Source of the DNA: Mya arenaria
Taxonomy: Eukaryota; Mollusca; Bivalvia; Myida; Myidae
Reading direction: 5' to 3'
Assembly (NCBI RefSeq): GCF_026914265.1
Contig: NC_069125.1
Location: forward strand, 67,321,479 to 67,385,478
DNA: 64,000 bases
Both the position numbers and the translations under genes were made by a program. Under the pieces are notes generated by a model. That model was not told where the DNA came from. It saw nothing but the letters and a program-made list of their open reading frames with translations, and searched no databases. Positions 23,901 through 35,562 of the stretch are shown piece by piece (positions within the stretch are counted from its first letter, which is position 1; every line of letters begins with the position of its first letter).

Positions 23901-24192
23901 TTATAAGTGAAAGTATTCACCATCTGATAAAATTGGAGTGATTCTTTTTATTTCTTATTTTTAATCTAAAGTTTGAGATCATATCAGCTTTTAATGAATT
24001 AACATACAGTAGAAACAATATTTTGGAACATTTGTGTTATGACTTTACATAACCAATACGAGAATTTAAGTACAAAATAAACTACAATAAAAAATAAGGC
24101 TCTTCCCCGAACAATTGCCCTCCTAAAAATAAAGAAACCTGTGTATGTTCTATTAGATTTGTTCAAAAAACAAAAAGATGCGTTTAAATGCC
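20961..24192. other. Spacer of unit B, second part
   Basis: AT-rich and without a supported gene. It contains a GATGGAG(T)TCTGCTCGGATTG-type tract near 22803 and a compact hairpin at 23699-23774. About 23985-24192 aligns with the sequence just downstream of GALNT-A (about 7985-8233), marking the return to duplicated gene flank. Confidence 0.5.
23699..23774. repeat. Compact hairpin, arms of about 30 nt
   Basis: CATGATCTTGAATGCCCCTC and onward pairs with the inverted arm ending in TTAAGATTGCATG, around a loop of about 14 nt, with only a few mismatches. The size is right for a tiny MITE or a pre-miRNA-like hairpin. The sequence alone does not decide which. Confidence 0.5.
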
Positions 24193-25947
24193 CTATCGAG
24201 TGTTGAATAGAGGCCATTCCCAAATTTGTTGTGGTCTTCTGTCGTCACATAAATTCAGCGTTATATGCTCTTTCTCGTCATAGTCAAGGCATTTTCCACT
24301 GACATTGTGCATAATAGCTCCGTTTGGTAAAAGAGTCCATTGGTTTTCCGGATTTCTCCACCAGTTTCTTGGATTCTGAGCAATAAACAATGTCCCAGCG
24401 TAGTCAGCCATTATCCAAGATGCTTTATTTTTCATGCGGCCGTCTTCTGAGACAAGGAAATATTGGTTTCCCCCGGTTGTACAAGCATATAGTATCAGAG
24501 TTTGTGTTTTAGAATCCTGAAGATTCGCACAGTCAATGCATTTGTTATTACTTTTGTTTACAATGGGTCCATACCTCTGCGGGTTTTGTGGAAAATATAC
24601 TTCATGTGAAATTTCTTTTATTTTGTTTACGAAATACTCATATTTCTTGCATTCATTTACTTCACGTATTTCCCTCCTAGCACTTACATCTCCATAATCA
24701 ACTTCTGGCTTACCGCTCTTTAAATTGTCAAGCATAATTTTCTGGATTATTCCGTCCGTCCAAACCGAAGCAAATCTCAGTAGATTTTTGAACAAGTAGG
24801 TACTTCTTTTTTCTACCCTTTGCCATGGCGTCATTCTATACAGATGAGCAATTTTTGAGCAGGGAACCATTTCAACCCTGCCACCACATAACCAGGTCTT
24901 GACTGACATTTCAGTATTTTCCGAACCCCATACTTCCATTCCTGGGTCAAAGCCTCCAAGTTGAAGAAAGAAGTCTTTTTTCATCGCCATCATCATGCCC
25001 GGAACCATACAGTATTCGATAGGAGCAACACTTCCATTGCGTTTCAAAATAAACTCTTCGGAATAGTAAGTCCATTGGTCTTTTGCAGATATTTGTTCAA
25101 AACACATGAACTGTGTATTCCATTCTCCAAGCAGATATTCGAACGTTTCCATATCGATCACTCCAACATGAGATGTAAGCAAGGCTTTTGGTTCCTCGAC
25201 AAGTCTATGAAGAATAGGCTCCAACCAGCCGATGTTGAACTCGATGTGACTATCAAGAACAACGAAATGCCCTGACCTCGCCCGCTCAATTCCCTGCTGT
25301 CTGGCCATCATCAAACCACGAGATTTCTCGTTCCGAATTAAAATCACCTTATCCATGTTCCTTACATGGATTTTTACTCCCAGAATAGTGCGTCTATCAA
25401 CAGTTCCGTCATCAACAAGAATGACTTCCTGGAGAAGTTCTTTGGGACATGTGTCGAATACTCCATACACGGTCCTCATTAATGTACTTAGTGGTTCATC
25501 CCGGAATATGATGATAATGCTGACAGTTGGGAGATTGTCTGGATATACAATCACTTTGCACGTTTGAGGCCTTCTGTCTGCTAGTGTACGACGGAACCCA
25601 ATCAGATCACTTAAAAATATGTTCATACCGTATTTCAGTGATTCGTTTCTCCTCTTTATGTATTCCATGTCATCCGTAAGATTTCCAACCACAACCTTCG
25701 CGCCCATTGCCCCCAAACCTTTGTCTTTTCGAATCGTGTGATGTTGTGTTTCAGATTCATACCGGTATGTATTGTTTGGAACTCTTTTAGTTTGTATGTG
25801 TAAACTTTCCTTTATGAATCGAGAATTCCTTTCAAGCGTAGTTTGTAATCCAACCAACATTATATTTACAAATGCATACACCAGTAACAAAATACCAAAT
25901 AACTTTAAAAGCAAAGTTTTAGTGGGATGCCGAACAACCCCTCGCAT
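24193..25947 (-). CDS. GALNT: Polypeptide N-acetylgalactosaminyltransferase-like protein B (intronless)
   Basis: Single-exon 584-residue GT27 enzyme predicted to initiate mucin-type O-glycosylation in the Golgi. Residues 11-34 are the membrane anchor (LLLKLFGILLLVYAFVNIM). 75-100 is the stem end with GAMGAKV, typical of GALNTs. 139-400 is the GT-A core, with FRDEP (148-152), VDDGT (178-182), the metal-binding LDSH (231-234), VWGSEN (339-344) and the AHLYR histidine (367-371). About 456-580 is a ricin-type lectin domain with KCIDC, NQYF, KCLDY (552-556) and QQIWEW. The ATG at 25947 is the first in frame, just before the anchor. It differs from copy A at a few dozen residues by eye, and the last 140 residues are nearly identical although the surrounding spacers have diverged far more. 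Activity is likely but unproven, because the usual AGGLF loop reads PGMMM. Confidence 0.9.
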   Translation of the reverse strand: MRGVVRHPTKTLLLKLFGILLLVYAFVNIMLVGLQTTLERNSRFIKESLHIQTKRVPNNTYRYESETQHHTIRKDKGLGAMGAKVVVGNLTDDMEYIKRRNESLKYGMNIFLSDLIGFRRTLADRRPQTCKVIVYPDNLPTVSIIIIFRDEPLSTLMRTVYGVFDTCPKELLQEVILVDDGTVDRRTILGVKIHVRNMDKVILIRNEKSRGLMMARQQGIERARSGHFVVLDSHIEFNIGWLEPILHRLVEEPKALLTSHVGVIDMETFEYLLGEWNTQFMCFEQISAKDQWTYYSEEFILKRNGSVAPIEYCMVPGMMMAMKKDFFLQLGGFDPGMEVWGSENTEMSVKTWLCGGRVEMVPCSKIAHLYRMTPWQRVEKRSTYLFKNLLRFASVWTDGIIQKIMLDNLKSGKPEVDYGDVSARREIREVNECKKYEYFVNKIKEISHEVYFPQNPQRYGPIVNKSNNKCIDCANLQDSKTQTLILYACTTGGNQYFLVSEDGRMKNKASWIMADYAGTLFIAQNPRNWWRNPENQWTLLPNGAIMHNVSGKCLDYDEKEHITLNLCDDRRPQQIWEWPLFNTR

Positions 25948-27916
25948 GTTTGGTGACTTTGTGCTGTGTCCAATGGAACAAATGCAGCATAAGAGTGCAA
26001 TGTCTTATATCTGGCTTTTGTATTGTATGATGGATGATGCGATTGGAATAAAAATTGTCGTTCACGCCAGAACAAAAGGAAACGATACAATGATGACAGA
26101 TGTTACAAAGCCAAAAATGTATTTGATAAGTGGTTCTTCATATTCTTAATATTAAAAATGCGAAAGATGGTTTTCATCTAAGGAAATAAACATAATAAAT
26201 TGACATATTCTGATTATTATTTTACATGATATATGGTTGTTAACGTTATGCATTGTTTTGTACACGCATATATCATAATACAATTGACGTTAAAGATATC
26301 ATGTTTAAACAATGGTTCGCTGTCATTATTGTCTGCGTCTAAACACTATCTACAAAATAATGTATAACTATGTACCAGACTATATGCAGGTATTCAAAAT
26401 ATTTTTTTTCATGACAGATATATGTACATGTGTATGAATACTATAATAATATATAATATTTTTCACTTTAGTAGAATAAACTGCTTGTTCTCGCCAGTGC
26501 CTAATATGATTTTATAATAACAACAAGAGAACGTTCGATGTCTGGTAAGTCCATGTCATTTTAGCTTTACATGTTTTTGGAAGTTTCTCTAGGTGAAACT
26601 AGTGGGGAAACGACCCAATAAGTAACATAACAAAATAGGTTTGTGGCTTCGATTGCTTCTGCGGCTTCGATTCCAACTTTGAATAAACATAAGGAATAAG
26701 CATTATCAAAAATAAATGAGAGGCTCTTTTATGTTCTTATAAATTATATCAGCATTTAAAAGATCTTATTATCAATTGAAATCCATCAAAAGTATAATTT
26801 AAAACTCATTATGAAGTGAAGATGATCAAGCAGTAAGAAGTCACTTAGTATTTCCATCTGTACAAGAGCCCCCTTCCGGTTCTAAACCTGTCATAACTCC
26901 ATTCATTTTGTGCCAAAATGATTAATATCAATAGGTGTAATTTCATCTTTGCTATAACACAATAAGCCCAGCAGATCAGTATCACATCCCATCAATAAAC
27001 CAAGCTTGTATATTTTTTTAGATATTGCAGGATGAAAGAGGTTTCTAATCCAATTATTGTTATTATTATATCGTTCTTGCCATTTAATAACCATACCTTC
27101 ACCCTTTTCACATACGAAGTTTCATGAACGAAGCTTTAATATTTTTTTCAGTTATGCCAAGATCCTTTTAGAGTTCGGACTTTCCTTTTTTTCTTTAGCC
27201 ATAGCAACCACAGTTTTGTCAACGATACAATGAACTAACATGCGTACATTACCTAGCGTGTACACTTTTTGAGATATTGCAGGATCGAGTTTTATTCCGG
27301 ACGGACGGAGAGTAACCATATTGTTCCACCCAGCTATGCCGAAGATGAGAAGAGACATTTAAAATTCAACTTTATGACACAGATTACCACATACAACACC
27401 ATATGATTTAAAACTAAGTAATGAAAACATTTAATGTTCATTCTTAAAAAAATCACTATATCTGTAAATGGTTGTGTGAATTTTCCGGAAAGTTCGTATT
27501 ACGTATTACAACGACAAACAGTTCAAAATACATTTGAACGATAATTTAACATTCTATTTATGTTCGAACAGTTGTTTTCGTCTGTAATATGTTTGGTATG
27601 AAAGGTAATGTTCGAACATTCAGCTTCAAGATAAAAAAAACGTTTAAAAAACGGGATAACCTTTTTTTTATAAACGGTAAGTTGTTTATTTCCAAATATA
27701 TCTTTATTTAAACTTAAGTAACATTTCTTTAAATATTTTTTTTTTTGGCCAACATTTTCTGGTTCAAAGTGAAGTGTTCTGTTTTGACCAAGGTAAATTA
27801 ACTACAATGGATCTTAAAAGTAGTTCTGAAAGTTAATATTTTCACTCCTTATTTTGTAGTGAAAATTTTCACTGTTGTTATTTCACTGATTAAACTCCAT
27901 ATTTCATCGGAAAGCA

Positions 27917-27991
<75 letters not shown>

Positions 27992-28901
27992 CAGCCTGGA
28001 CGACATGCGCAGTAGCAAAGCTTGTTAACTGGTCGGAAAATGCCTGTTTTCTTGTGAACAATTTTCCATACCAGATGTTTTGAACGGACATTTTCACTTT
28101 ACCATTTTGTTCTCAAATATTATAAGATTTTTTATGGATGTGTTATCTTGATTATGTTTCTGTCTAATCAATGAATTAAGGGAGTACACCATTTGGATAT
28201 ATTTCCATTCAGAAATGGTCATTTTCATTTTGTGATCTCCCGCAGGTAATCTCCGATATAACGAAAACAGCATTGCCCATAATGAATTTCAATAATCAAA
28301 ACGACGTTACAACATATCCTTACATTCATTCCTATATGCCAAATCAAGCCTGGTGATTGGAAGGATTTCCTGAACACTGAACCAATGAAAACGCCTTAAT
28401 GCGTTAGGTAAATATGGGCATGGATTAGGTTTTGTCTCTTTTATCTATTTAGATATCGATGACATTTGAGCTCATGTTCTACTGATAAAGCGCCGCTCAT
28501 GCCCATATTGGAACCAGGTAAAATCAAAAATACTGTTTTTACCCATTAAGTAGACGTACAATTCGCTGAAAGGTCAAGGACGCATTTCTATGAGAATAAC
28601 ATAAGGTGTCTGCTCCATACCTCTTATATCATATGCAACTTTAGTCACATGCACTGCTTATCAAATTAGAATCGCACAGTCTTAAAACTGAATCCAGGCT
28701 GGATCGTCCGTACAGTATTAACAGCATACTAGTATCACTAATCATTATTGTAAAATTGTATATGAATTATAACGAATAACGAAGTCATGGAAACTGCATG
28801 TTCAATGTCATCAATAAAAACAAAACAAAATAAGCAAACAGGATACAAAACTCGTGAACAGTGCTATTAATTAAAAAAATAGTTTCCTAGTTTAGTTAGT
28901 A
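25948..28901. other. Spacer between GALNT-B and LHFPL-C
   Basis: No gene supported. The first 260 bases match the 5' flank of GALNT-A, and 26222-26490 and 26960-27310 match unit A spacer. Around 27250-27330 is a GATATTGCAGGATC...CCGGACGGACGGA tract that looks like the end of a dispersed repeat. Unit C homology starts near 28190 (compare 13560-13740). Confidence 0.55.
27919..27990. repeat. (TA)n microsatellite, about 70 bp
   Basis: A near-perfect TA run. The Tyr-Ile frames across it are artefacts. Confidence 0.95.
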
Positions 28902-30279
28902 TTACAGTTTATAGTCAAAATTGTCAGAATCGAAGTTGTCATTTTGACTGAAAAACGAGAGAACGGGACAGAAAATCGATAATGCACAATCGACTATTGC
29001 CAGCACATACGTCCATCCTACTACGCATTCGCCAACATTGTAATTATTCGCATCTGGTCCACAGTAAAACCGGAAGTAGTTTGATTCAAAACCAAGAGGG
29101 TATACTAAAAGGCCGGATACCATCAGAAACACTGAAAATACAGAATGTTCTTTTCATTTTTCTCGTTGTCGGGATATCACGATATTTTCAAACTGGTTTC
29201 TGAAGAATAATTGGAACATGTATGCGGTATTGACAACCATATATATAATGAATCAGTGCAACTCAACCTATTTCTTTTTCACCAGATCGTCGGTTTTGTA
29301 ATAATGTTATTCCAATAACGATACATGTATACAATGAGTGCAGTAATTTTCATAACATAACATTACTGTTCAAATGCATTACATTAGTGTTTGAAATAAA
29401 GTACATGTAAAGTGTGTGCTTATTTGAAAAGCTCACTGACTGAATACATAGTCTCACTTTTCGAATAGTAAATTTAAATTCGACAAATATATATTTGTTG
29501 TTTAAGGTTTTCGGACAGATGATATCTCAAGAAAAAGTAATTTTGCTCACACAGTGGAACTATTTATCCTGGATGCAGACTACATGTATTTGCAGACAAC
29601 AGTCTTTACTTAATCAAACTACAAGATATCCTGGCCAAATTCTGTTCTAACCCATGCGCTGCTCCCATCCAAACCAAGACGTAGATAATCGGCATATGTG
29701 AATAAAAAATCAGACATTATTTTCTAACTGAGTGGTACACTTTCAAAGTCTTACACATAATACTAATTTCTAAAATCTTTATACAGATAAACGATCCGTT
29801 TGAAGTAACTCTCTCCAAACTTCTTTGAAATAATAATATAAAAAACACTTTACATTTCGACCGTTTGTTGTTTACATACCCGAAGAGATCTGTAGATATC
29901 TGGTGCTCAACATCAATGTCATATCCATGCTTGAGCGTACACACATTGTCGCCATGGAGCAAAGGGCGCCGAAGCACATGAAGAGACATCCGCCGCCATA
30001 GAGCAGACATGCCGCCTGCCATGTGATCGAAGGAATGTTTCCAAATCCGAATTCCCCACCGTAGAAGCCACATAGCCGCGCCGCACCACCCACGGCCATG
30101 ACGTCCCGGCCACGCATGCAGAACGAGTACATACCGAACGTATTGGAGAGACCAGGTCGCACGATCCACTCGGGCTGCAGGAAGCAAAAGGAGCAGGTGA
30201 CGGACACGAGGATGGACAACATAATCCAGATGTACTGCACGTAACCCATCCCCACTGCCTCCTGATCGCCCGTATAGCA
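28902..30279 (-). CDS. LHFPL: LHFPL-like tetraspan membrane protein C (two exons)
   Basis: Paralogue of LHFPL-A with the same 199-residue layout. Coding exon 1 runs 30249 to 29880 and exon 2 from 29131 to 28902, with the intron bounded by G|GTATGT at 29879 and TTTTCAG|TG at 29132. The 5' UTR part of the ATG exon starts at 30279 after the same TTGTCCCGTGTAG acceptor as copy A. TM1, the CFLQPEWIV loop, the NIPSITWQAAC and TMCVRSSM segments, TM3 with YPLGFES, and TM4 (GWTYVLAIV) are all kept. Differences from A are scattered conservative substitutions (for example S73/I and G/D in TM4) with no frame damage, so both A and C look functional. It lies on the same strand as the GALNT genes, and no shared promoter was seen. 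Confidence 0.85.
29606..29749 (-). pseudogene. Coding-like block, copy C, internally deleted
   Basis: Third trace of the intronic block. The C-terminal motif (VWMGAAHGLEQN, then SCSLIK and TAA at 29606) and a scrap of the front (ADYLR) survive, with most of the middle deleted. The former acceptor reads GTGTAAG. Confidence 0.4.
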
Positions 30280-32911
30280 CTACACGGGACAAATATGCAT
30301 TTCACATGTAACTCCAAATGCTTATTATATAATAAGTGGTTTATTTCCTTTATATACCCATACAATCGTAGATGTTTTTCATAAAGATGACTCTTATAAA
30401 TCTACCTTTGGTTTTGTCAGTCAATCTTTGAACCGTCATATGAGTATATCACTGGTTCGGACATATTTGTCACTCTTCTTGCCTTTCCGAGGAATTTGGG
30501 TCTTGTCGCCACTTTCTAGGGGATCGTTTTACTTCTTGTCAATTCTGTTTACCTATTCCATGTCAGCAGAATACAATATAATAATCCTAATAGCACACTC
30601 TATTTCACAACACGATTGCGAAGCAATATCTTTCCTATGGCTTCATTATCAATCTCTCGGATGTATGATTTTCAGATTTATGAAATACATAGAAAGTATG
30701 TTAATTAAGGTTGAAAAAACAAACAACAGAAAAAGAACGTTACCTTTTACAGAATATCAGAAATGCAATGCTCAAATAATGTAGCAGAGTTTTTCCTTTA
30801 AATTTGCTAAATCGTTTAGTGTCTTTAAGAAAATAAGCCATTGGTCTGTAATCGGATGTTTTGATACATTTCTGTTTTTAAATCTTTTGGTTATAATTCC
30901 AATTCAAAACAAAAATAAAAAACAATGATTGAATACCACTTTTAGTTAATATACCCAGCACATACATGTATACAAATGTCAAATATTCAATACGATATGC
31001 ACATCTTGAAACAAATCTACAGTCTGTTAAAACGCATGAAATATCAATAATCTGCGTCATGTTTTCTTCCATTAGTGATATGATATTTGATAAACTGGGA
31101 GTGATTCTAGAACAAAGGGAACGGAAGGCGCGCGCGTGGTTATAAACAAAATGCAAACTAATATCAAAATATTTCCTCAGATGTCCCGATCAATCTTGCC
31201 GCTATTTTCTAGACTCGTACCAGTGAATTTCTGTATCAAATAATATATTCTGCATTCACATGATGAGATTTACCATCGGGTCAAATTTGACCGAAGGGGC
31301 AAATATGTACATATAAACGCAAACAAACACAGAGGTAAATTTACCCTCGGGGGCAATTTTGTCTCAAGTTTAAAGGTGGGATAAATTTACCCCGGTGGGT
31401 ATTTCATGTCATATAAAGGCAACAATTGATTTGCCCCGGTGGTATTTTGGTTTACGGTAAACTGTTGACATATAACACTAGATAAAGGAACATGGTTCTA
31501 AGTACAACTTTTTTTTATTCTATCAACCATTTTGAAATTTTCTCGCCAGACTATTTATTCAAAGGACTTAAATGTTTGAAATACCATGTTTTTGTCTGAG
31601 ATTTCTGTATTATTTTCCTGAAATTACATAAAATCTCTAGGTGAATATGAGTATTAATTACAGGAATGGTAGCAAACGTTAGTATTATAAGCTTAATCAT
31701 TATGTTTCATGTACTTTCCAACTCAAAGCATTGGCATTTTATTTAAAAAGTTTTTTTTCTCAATTTCCATATAAACGCGTCGAAACATTATCACAAGTGC
31801 AAATTTGTCCACGTGAGCGTAACTGGCACCGGGGGTCAAATTGGCCCTATGTGCAAATGTTCGGTATATAAACGCAAAAAAGAGTAGTTATATTTTTATA
31901 CGATTTCTCCTTTTGTTTGATCTTAGTATCAGCAGTTGGTCATGTTTTATATTTTCTTGGATGTTTTATATTTTCTTGGATGTTTTATAGCTTTAAAAAT
32001 ATCGTTCATATGATCCAATCTTTATCCAGCAGTATTCATCTGTAGACGTTACCTAGAGCCCGACCACTAAGTTCCAGGTGTGAGCTTACTGATACACACC
32101 CAAGTAGACAAAGAGGAGATTGTCTCACTCGTGAAACTGTTGTATAGTGATATATCATGCACGTTATAAGTTTCAATGTATATTTAAGTATTTTCCAGCC
32201 AATTGTTTAATGGTTGCGTCCAAAATCTTGCAGGTTTCTGTCTTTAATTTACATTCCAACCAAATATAATCCTCGTATCAATATAAGAGACTCACTCTTT
32301 TCACAAATATTTTCTCCAAAAAATCGTTAAGATCTTACCAAATAGTAACAAACGCTACGATTGTAGTTCCCAAATTCAGGAAGCATATAAACTATAAGCA
32401 TTTCTTGGACATTACCCCGCTGACGGGAGTGATTTGCCAATAACATATGTACATGTCATAATTCATCATTTTTACAGATGTTCTGTTTGCAAATTTATGA
32501 TAAAATATTTACGACGCTTCCCGTCATGATGTATTTTGGAATTTGTACATTTATTCAGTCGAAATAGACTAACACATGTTAGCCCTAAGATATGTTCTTA
32601 AGGTTGGATTCTATTTAACTAATATTTCAGGTAATATCAACCATATTGCAGTATGATAACTTGTTGATATAAAGAACACATCTAAATAAATAGCATTTGT
32701 GTCGACAAGTCCACGGTGTGGGGTTTACAATATATATATATATATATATATATTATGCCAGTTCTTGATACAATTCTAACATAATCAGACGAAATGTGCA
32801 GACTCAACACTGTAAAAACGTCAATTACGAAACAATGAAGAGGTTAAAAAACTACGAATATTTCCCCCCTAAAACACGTTAAATACAGACGGAAATGCAA
32901 ACTTTGCGCAT
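30280..32911. other. Duplicated spacer of unit C, first part
   Basis: Matches the unit A and B spacers up to about 32720 (anchor 32360-32530). It includes extra sequence at about 31250-31900 with repeated AAATTTACC(C)NCGG words, absent from unit A at the same point. A (TA)n run lies at 32730-32752. No gene supported. Confidence 0.55.
31262..31885. repeat. Insertion-like block bounded by similar about 45-bp direct repeats
   Basis: GGTCAAATTTGACCGAAGGG at about 31279, followed by CAAATATGT and ATATAAACGCAAA, is echoed near 31836-31880 (GGTCAAATTGGCCCTATGTG, CAAATGTTCG, ATATAAACGCAAA). Between them, TTTACC plus CGG/GGG words recur at 31343, 31385 and 31425. It sits where unit C gains about 650 bases over unit A. 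Nature unknown. Confidence 0.4.
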
Positions 32912-33904
32912 GCATTCTAACGTCGCATAGCGGCATCGCCGCATGAATGTTTTTTTTTTCGTTTATGAGGTGATTTTTAACGCATAAACTTTTATGCGGC
33001 GACGCTCAACGCATAAAGAAGAAATTGCTTATATGGTGATGATTAAGATTAGGTCGTTGCATATTACTGTCATTTTAAAGAAAATATGTGGAAAGTTGGC
33101 ATGCAAGTTGAGCCAAAATGGAAGTTGAAAATAAACCCTTAGAGTTTTCAAATGACTAGTGCATTAAAACACAATCAATGAAAGAAAGAAGTCCATGATG
33201 ACCCTATTATTAGATTGAAATGACGTTGAAAGTCTGTGGTTAGCGGCCTAGCGGCCTGGCGGCCTAATATGATTTGCCCCATAAAAAATCCTTTTTTATG
33301 CTTTGAAAATCACCGCATAAACGAAAAAAAAACACGTTTATGTGGCGATGCCGCTATGCGGCGTCACAATGCATTACAAAGAGAAGCTTGAAATATCATC
33401 CCTACCGTTGTGGACTCGTTGAATAAGACGCGTTGTAACGCAAAACAGCATCGCCGCACAAACGTTTTTTTTCGTTTATGCGGTGATTTTCAACGCATAA
33501 AAAGGATTTTTTTTATGTGGCACAAAGGCACACTTTCGCCGCATAAAAAGCAATTAAAACACATACTAGTACAATAGTGGTTGATAAAGTTTCATCAAGA
33601 TCGGTCTTAGATTTTTGTGTCCACTTAACCAAGCTTTGAACTAGACTTTTAGAGACTTAAATTCTGAACAGATTTAGTAAGATCGGTTTAAATGTGAAAC
33701 AAACCAACTGATCTTTCTGCGAAAACGTTTGAATTGACGTTAAACCCTACTAAAGGTTGGAATAAATATTACGACAAAGCACAACTCCGTCATTTGGGAC
33801 AATCAGAAAACTGAATCGTCCTATGACGTAACATATATTCTCGCCTTATTGTCAGACTGACGGGCATGTATCCTTGACAATGCGCACTTTCAACATGTAC
33901 GTGA

Positions 33905-34022
33905 AGCTAGCCGCTTAGCGGCGTGAAGTTAGCGGCCCAGCGGCCTAGCGGCTTGAAGTTAGCGGCCTAGCGGCCTGGCGGCCTTGCGGCGTGAAGTTGG
34001 CGGCCTAGCGGCATAGCGGCCT
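33905..34022. repeat. GCGGCCTAG minisatellite, left arm of the fold-back element
   Basis: Tandem 9-bp GCGGCCTAG-like units interspersed with GCGTGAAGTTAGC. Further patches lie at 33240-33265 and 34283-34335, and in inverted orientation at 34600-34645 and 34915-35010. The patches alternate with about 130-bp AT-rich units that share TTTCAAAGCAT and TCGATCAAGCAG words. Confidence 0.7.
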
Positions 34023-35244
34023 AAAATTAAGTCCTATTTCAAAGCATGCAAATACATGCATTTTCCCTAAAACAATGACATATTAACTGTTTTTATGCCC
34101 AAATTAACACATTGAAGCTATTATCAACATTCATTTTTCAAAAACGTCGATAAAGCAGTCAGCTATTTCAAAGCATTAAACATGCCTGTTCTCTAAAACA
34201 GTGCTATATTTACTGTTTTATGCACACATTATCACTCTTAAGCAACTATCTTTGTTTTTCAAAATAGTCGATCAAGCAGTTCAGCGGCCTAGCGGCCCAG
34301 AGGCGTGAAGTTAGCGGCCTGGCGGTCTAGCGGCCCAAAATTGGTTTCTATTATAAACCATTTATACATGCCTTTTCTTCTTAAAAATATGACAAATTTA
34401 TGGTTTCCATTCACAAATCACCATCCTTTAGCGAATGTGTGCATTTCGCCCAAAACTCGACCAATCTGCCTAAAAAATCCATTATAGCGAATATCAGCAT
34501 TTTCATTTTTTGTATTTAGCAAAATTGTTAAACCGTAGATTTATCATTGTTGTGGAAGAAAACGCATGTATACATACTTTGAAATAGGAAACCATTTTAG
34601 GCCGCTAGGCCGCCAGGCCGCTAACTTCATGCCGCTAGGCCGCTGAGGTGCTCGATCGACTGTTTTGAAAAAAGGTTTATAATTGCTTAAAGTGATAATT
34701 TGGGCATTAAAACAGAATATATATATATATATAAAAATTAGAAGGAGAGGCATGTTCACATGCTTTGAAAAGCTGACTGCTTGTTCGACTTATTGGAGAA
34801 AAAAATGTTGATAATCGCCTCAGAGTGATAGTGTGTGCTTAAAAAATCAGTTAATATATCTTTGTTTTATAAGAAAATGCATTTATACATGCTTTGAAAT
34901 AGGATAGCATTTTAGGCTGCCCGGCTTACTTCACGCCGCTAGGACGCTAGGCCGCTAACTTCACGCCGCTGGGCCGCTAGGCCGTTTGGCCGCTAGGCCG
35001 CTAACTTCACGTACATTCTTTCAAAGTCATTTCTAACTGATAATAGGGTCATCTTTCATCGATTGTGTTTTCATGCACTAGTCATTTGAAAACTCCAAGG
35101 GTTTATTTTCAACTTCCATTTTGGCTCAACTTGCATGCCAACTTTCCCCATATTTTCTTTAAAATGACAGTAATATGCAACGTCCTAATCTTAATCATCA
35201 CCATAATCAACAACATTATCACAATCACCATTATCATCACCACA

Positions 35245-35273
35245 ATCACAAACACTTTCACCATCATCATCCC

Positions 35274-35319
<46 letters not shown>

Positions 35320-35345
35320 TCATCATCATCATCATCATCATCAAC
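35245..35345. repeat. (CAT)n microsatellite
   Basis: About 100 bases of CAT/ATC triplets inside the right arm of the fold-back element. The matching left arm has only a trace (TGATGATTAAG near 33040), so the run expanded after the arms formed. Confidence 0.9.
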
Positions 35346-35562
35346 GTCATCACGATCGTTTTTGTTGAAATATTTTGTGACTTAATTATAAATGATAAAG
35401 TTAATCCTCTTTATGTGGTAAAAAGGCACAGTTGCGCCCCATATAAGCAATTTCTGCTTTATGCGTTGAGCGTCGCCGCATAAACGTTTATGCGTTGAAA
35501 ATCACCGCATAAAAGAAAAAAACACGTTTATGCGGCGATGCTGTTATGCGGCGTTACAACGC

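Larger units (their letters stand above)
32912..35562. mobile_element. Fold-back-type inverted-repeat element(s), about 2.65 kb
   Basis: The outer ends are inverted copies: GCATTCTAACGTCGCATAGC at 32912 against the complement of the right end (GCGTTGTAACGCCGCATAAC, at 35562). Similarity runs hundreds of bases inward, for example GGCATGCAAGTTGAGCC near 33100 and its inverse near 35120-35140. A second end pair lies inside: a right-type end at about 33295-33375 and a left-type end at about 33432-33560. It therefore looks like a roughly 460-bp element followed by a 2.1-kb one, or a nested array. The core is rich in a GCGGCCTAG minisatellite. There is no transposase. It is absent from the matching spacers of units A and B. 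Confidence 0.65.

Noticed and set aside
24961-25567. Plus-strand frames opposite GALNT-B, with counterparts opposite GALNT-A, C and D
   Set aside because: Antisense shadows of conserved coding sequence. No independent codon conservation or domain.
27849-28097. Tyr/Ile-rich frames on both strands
   Set aside because: Artefacts of the (TA)n run at 27919-27990.
35065-35483. Ile-, His- and Met-rich frames
   Set aside because: Artefacts of the (CAT)n run inside the fold-back element arm.
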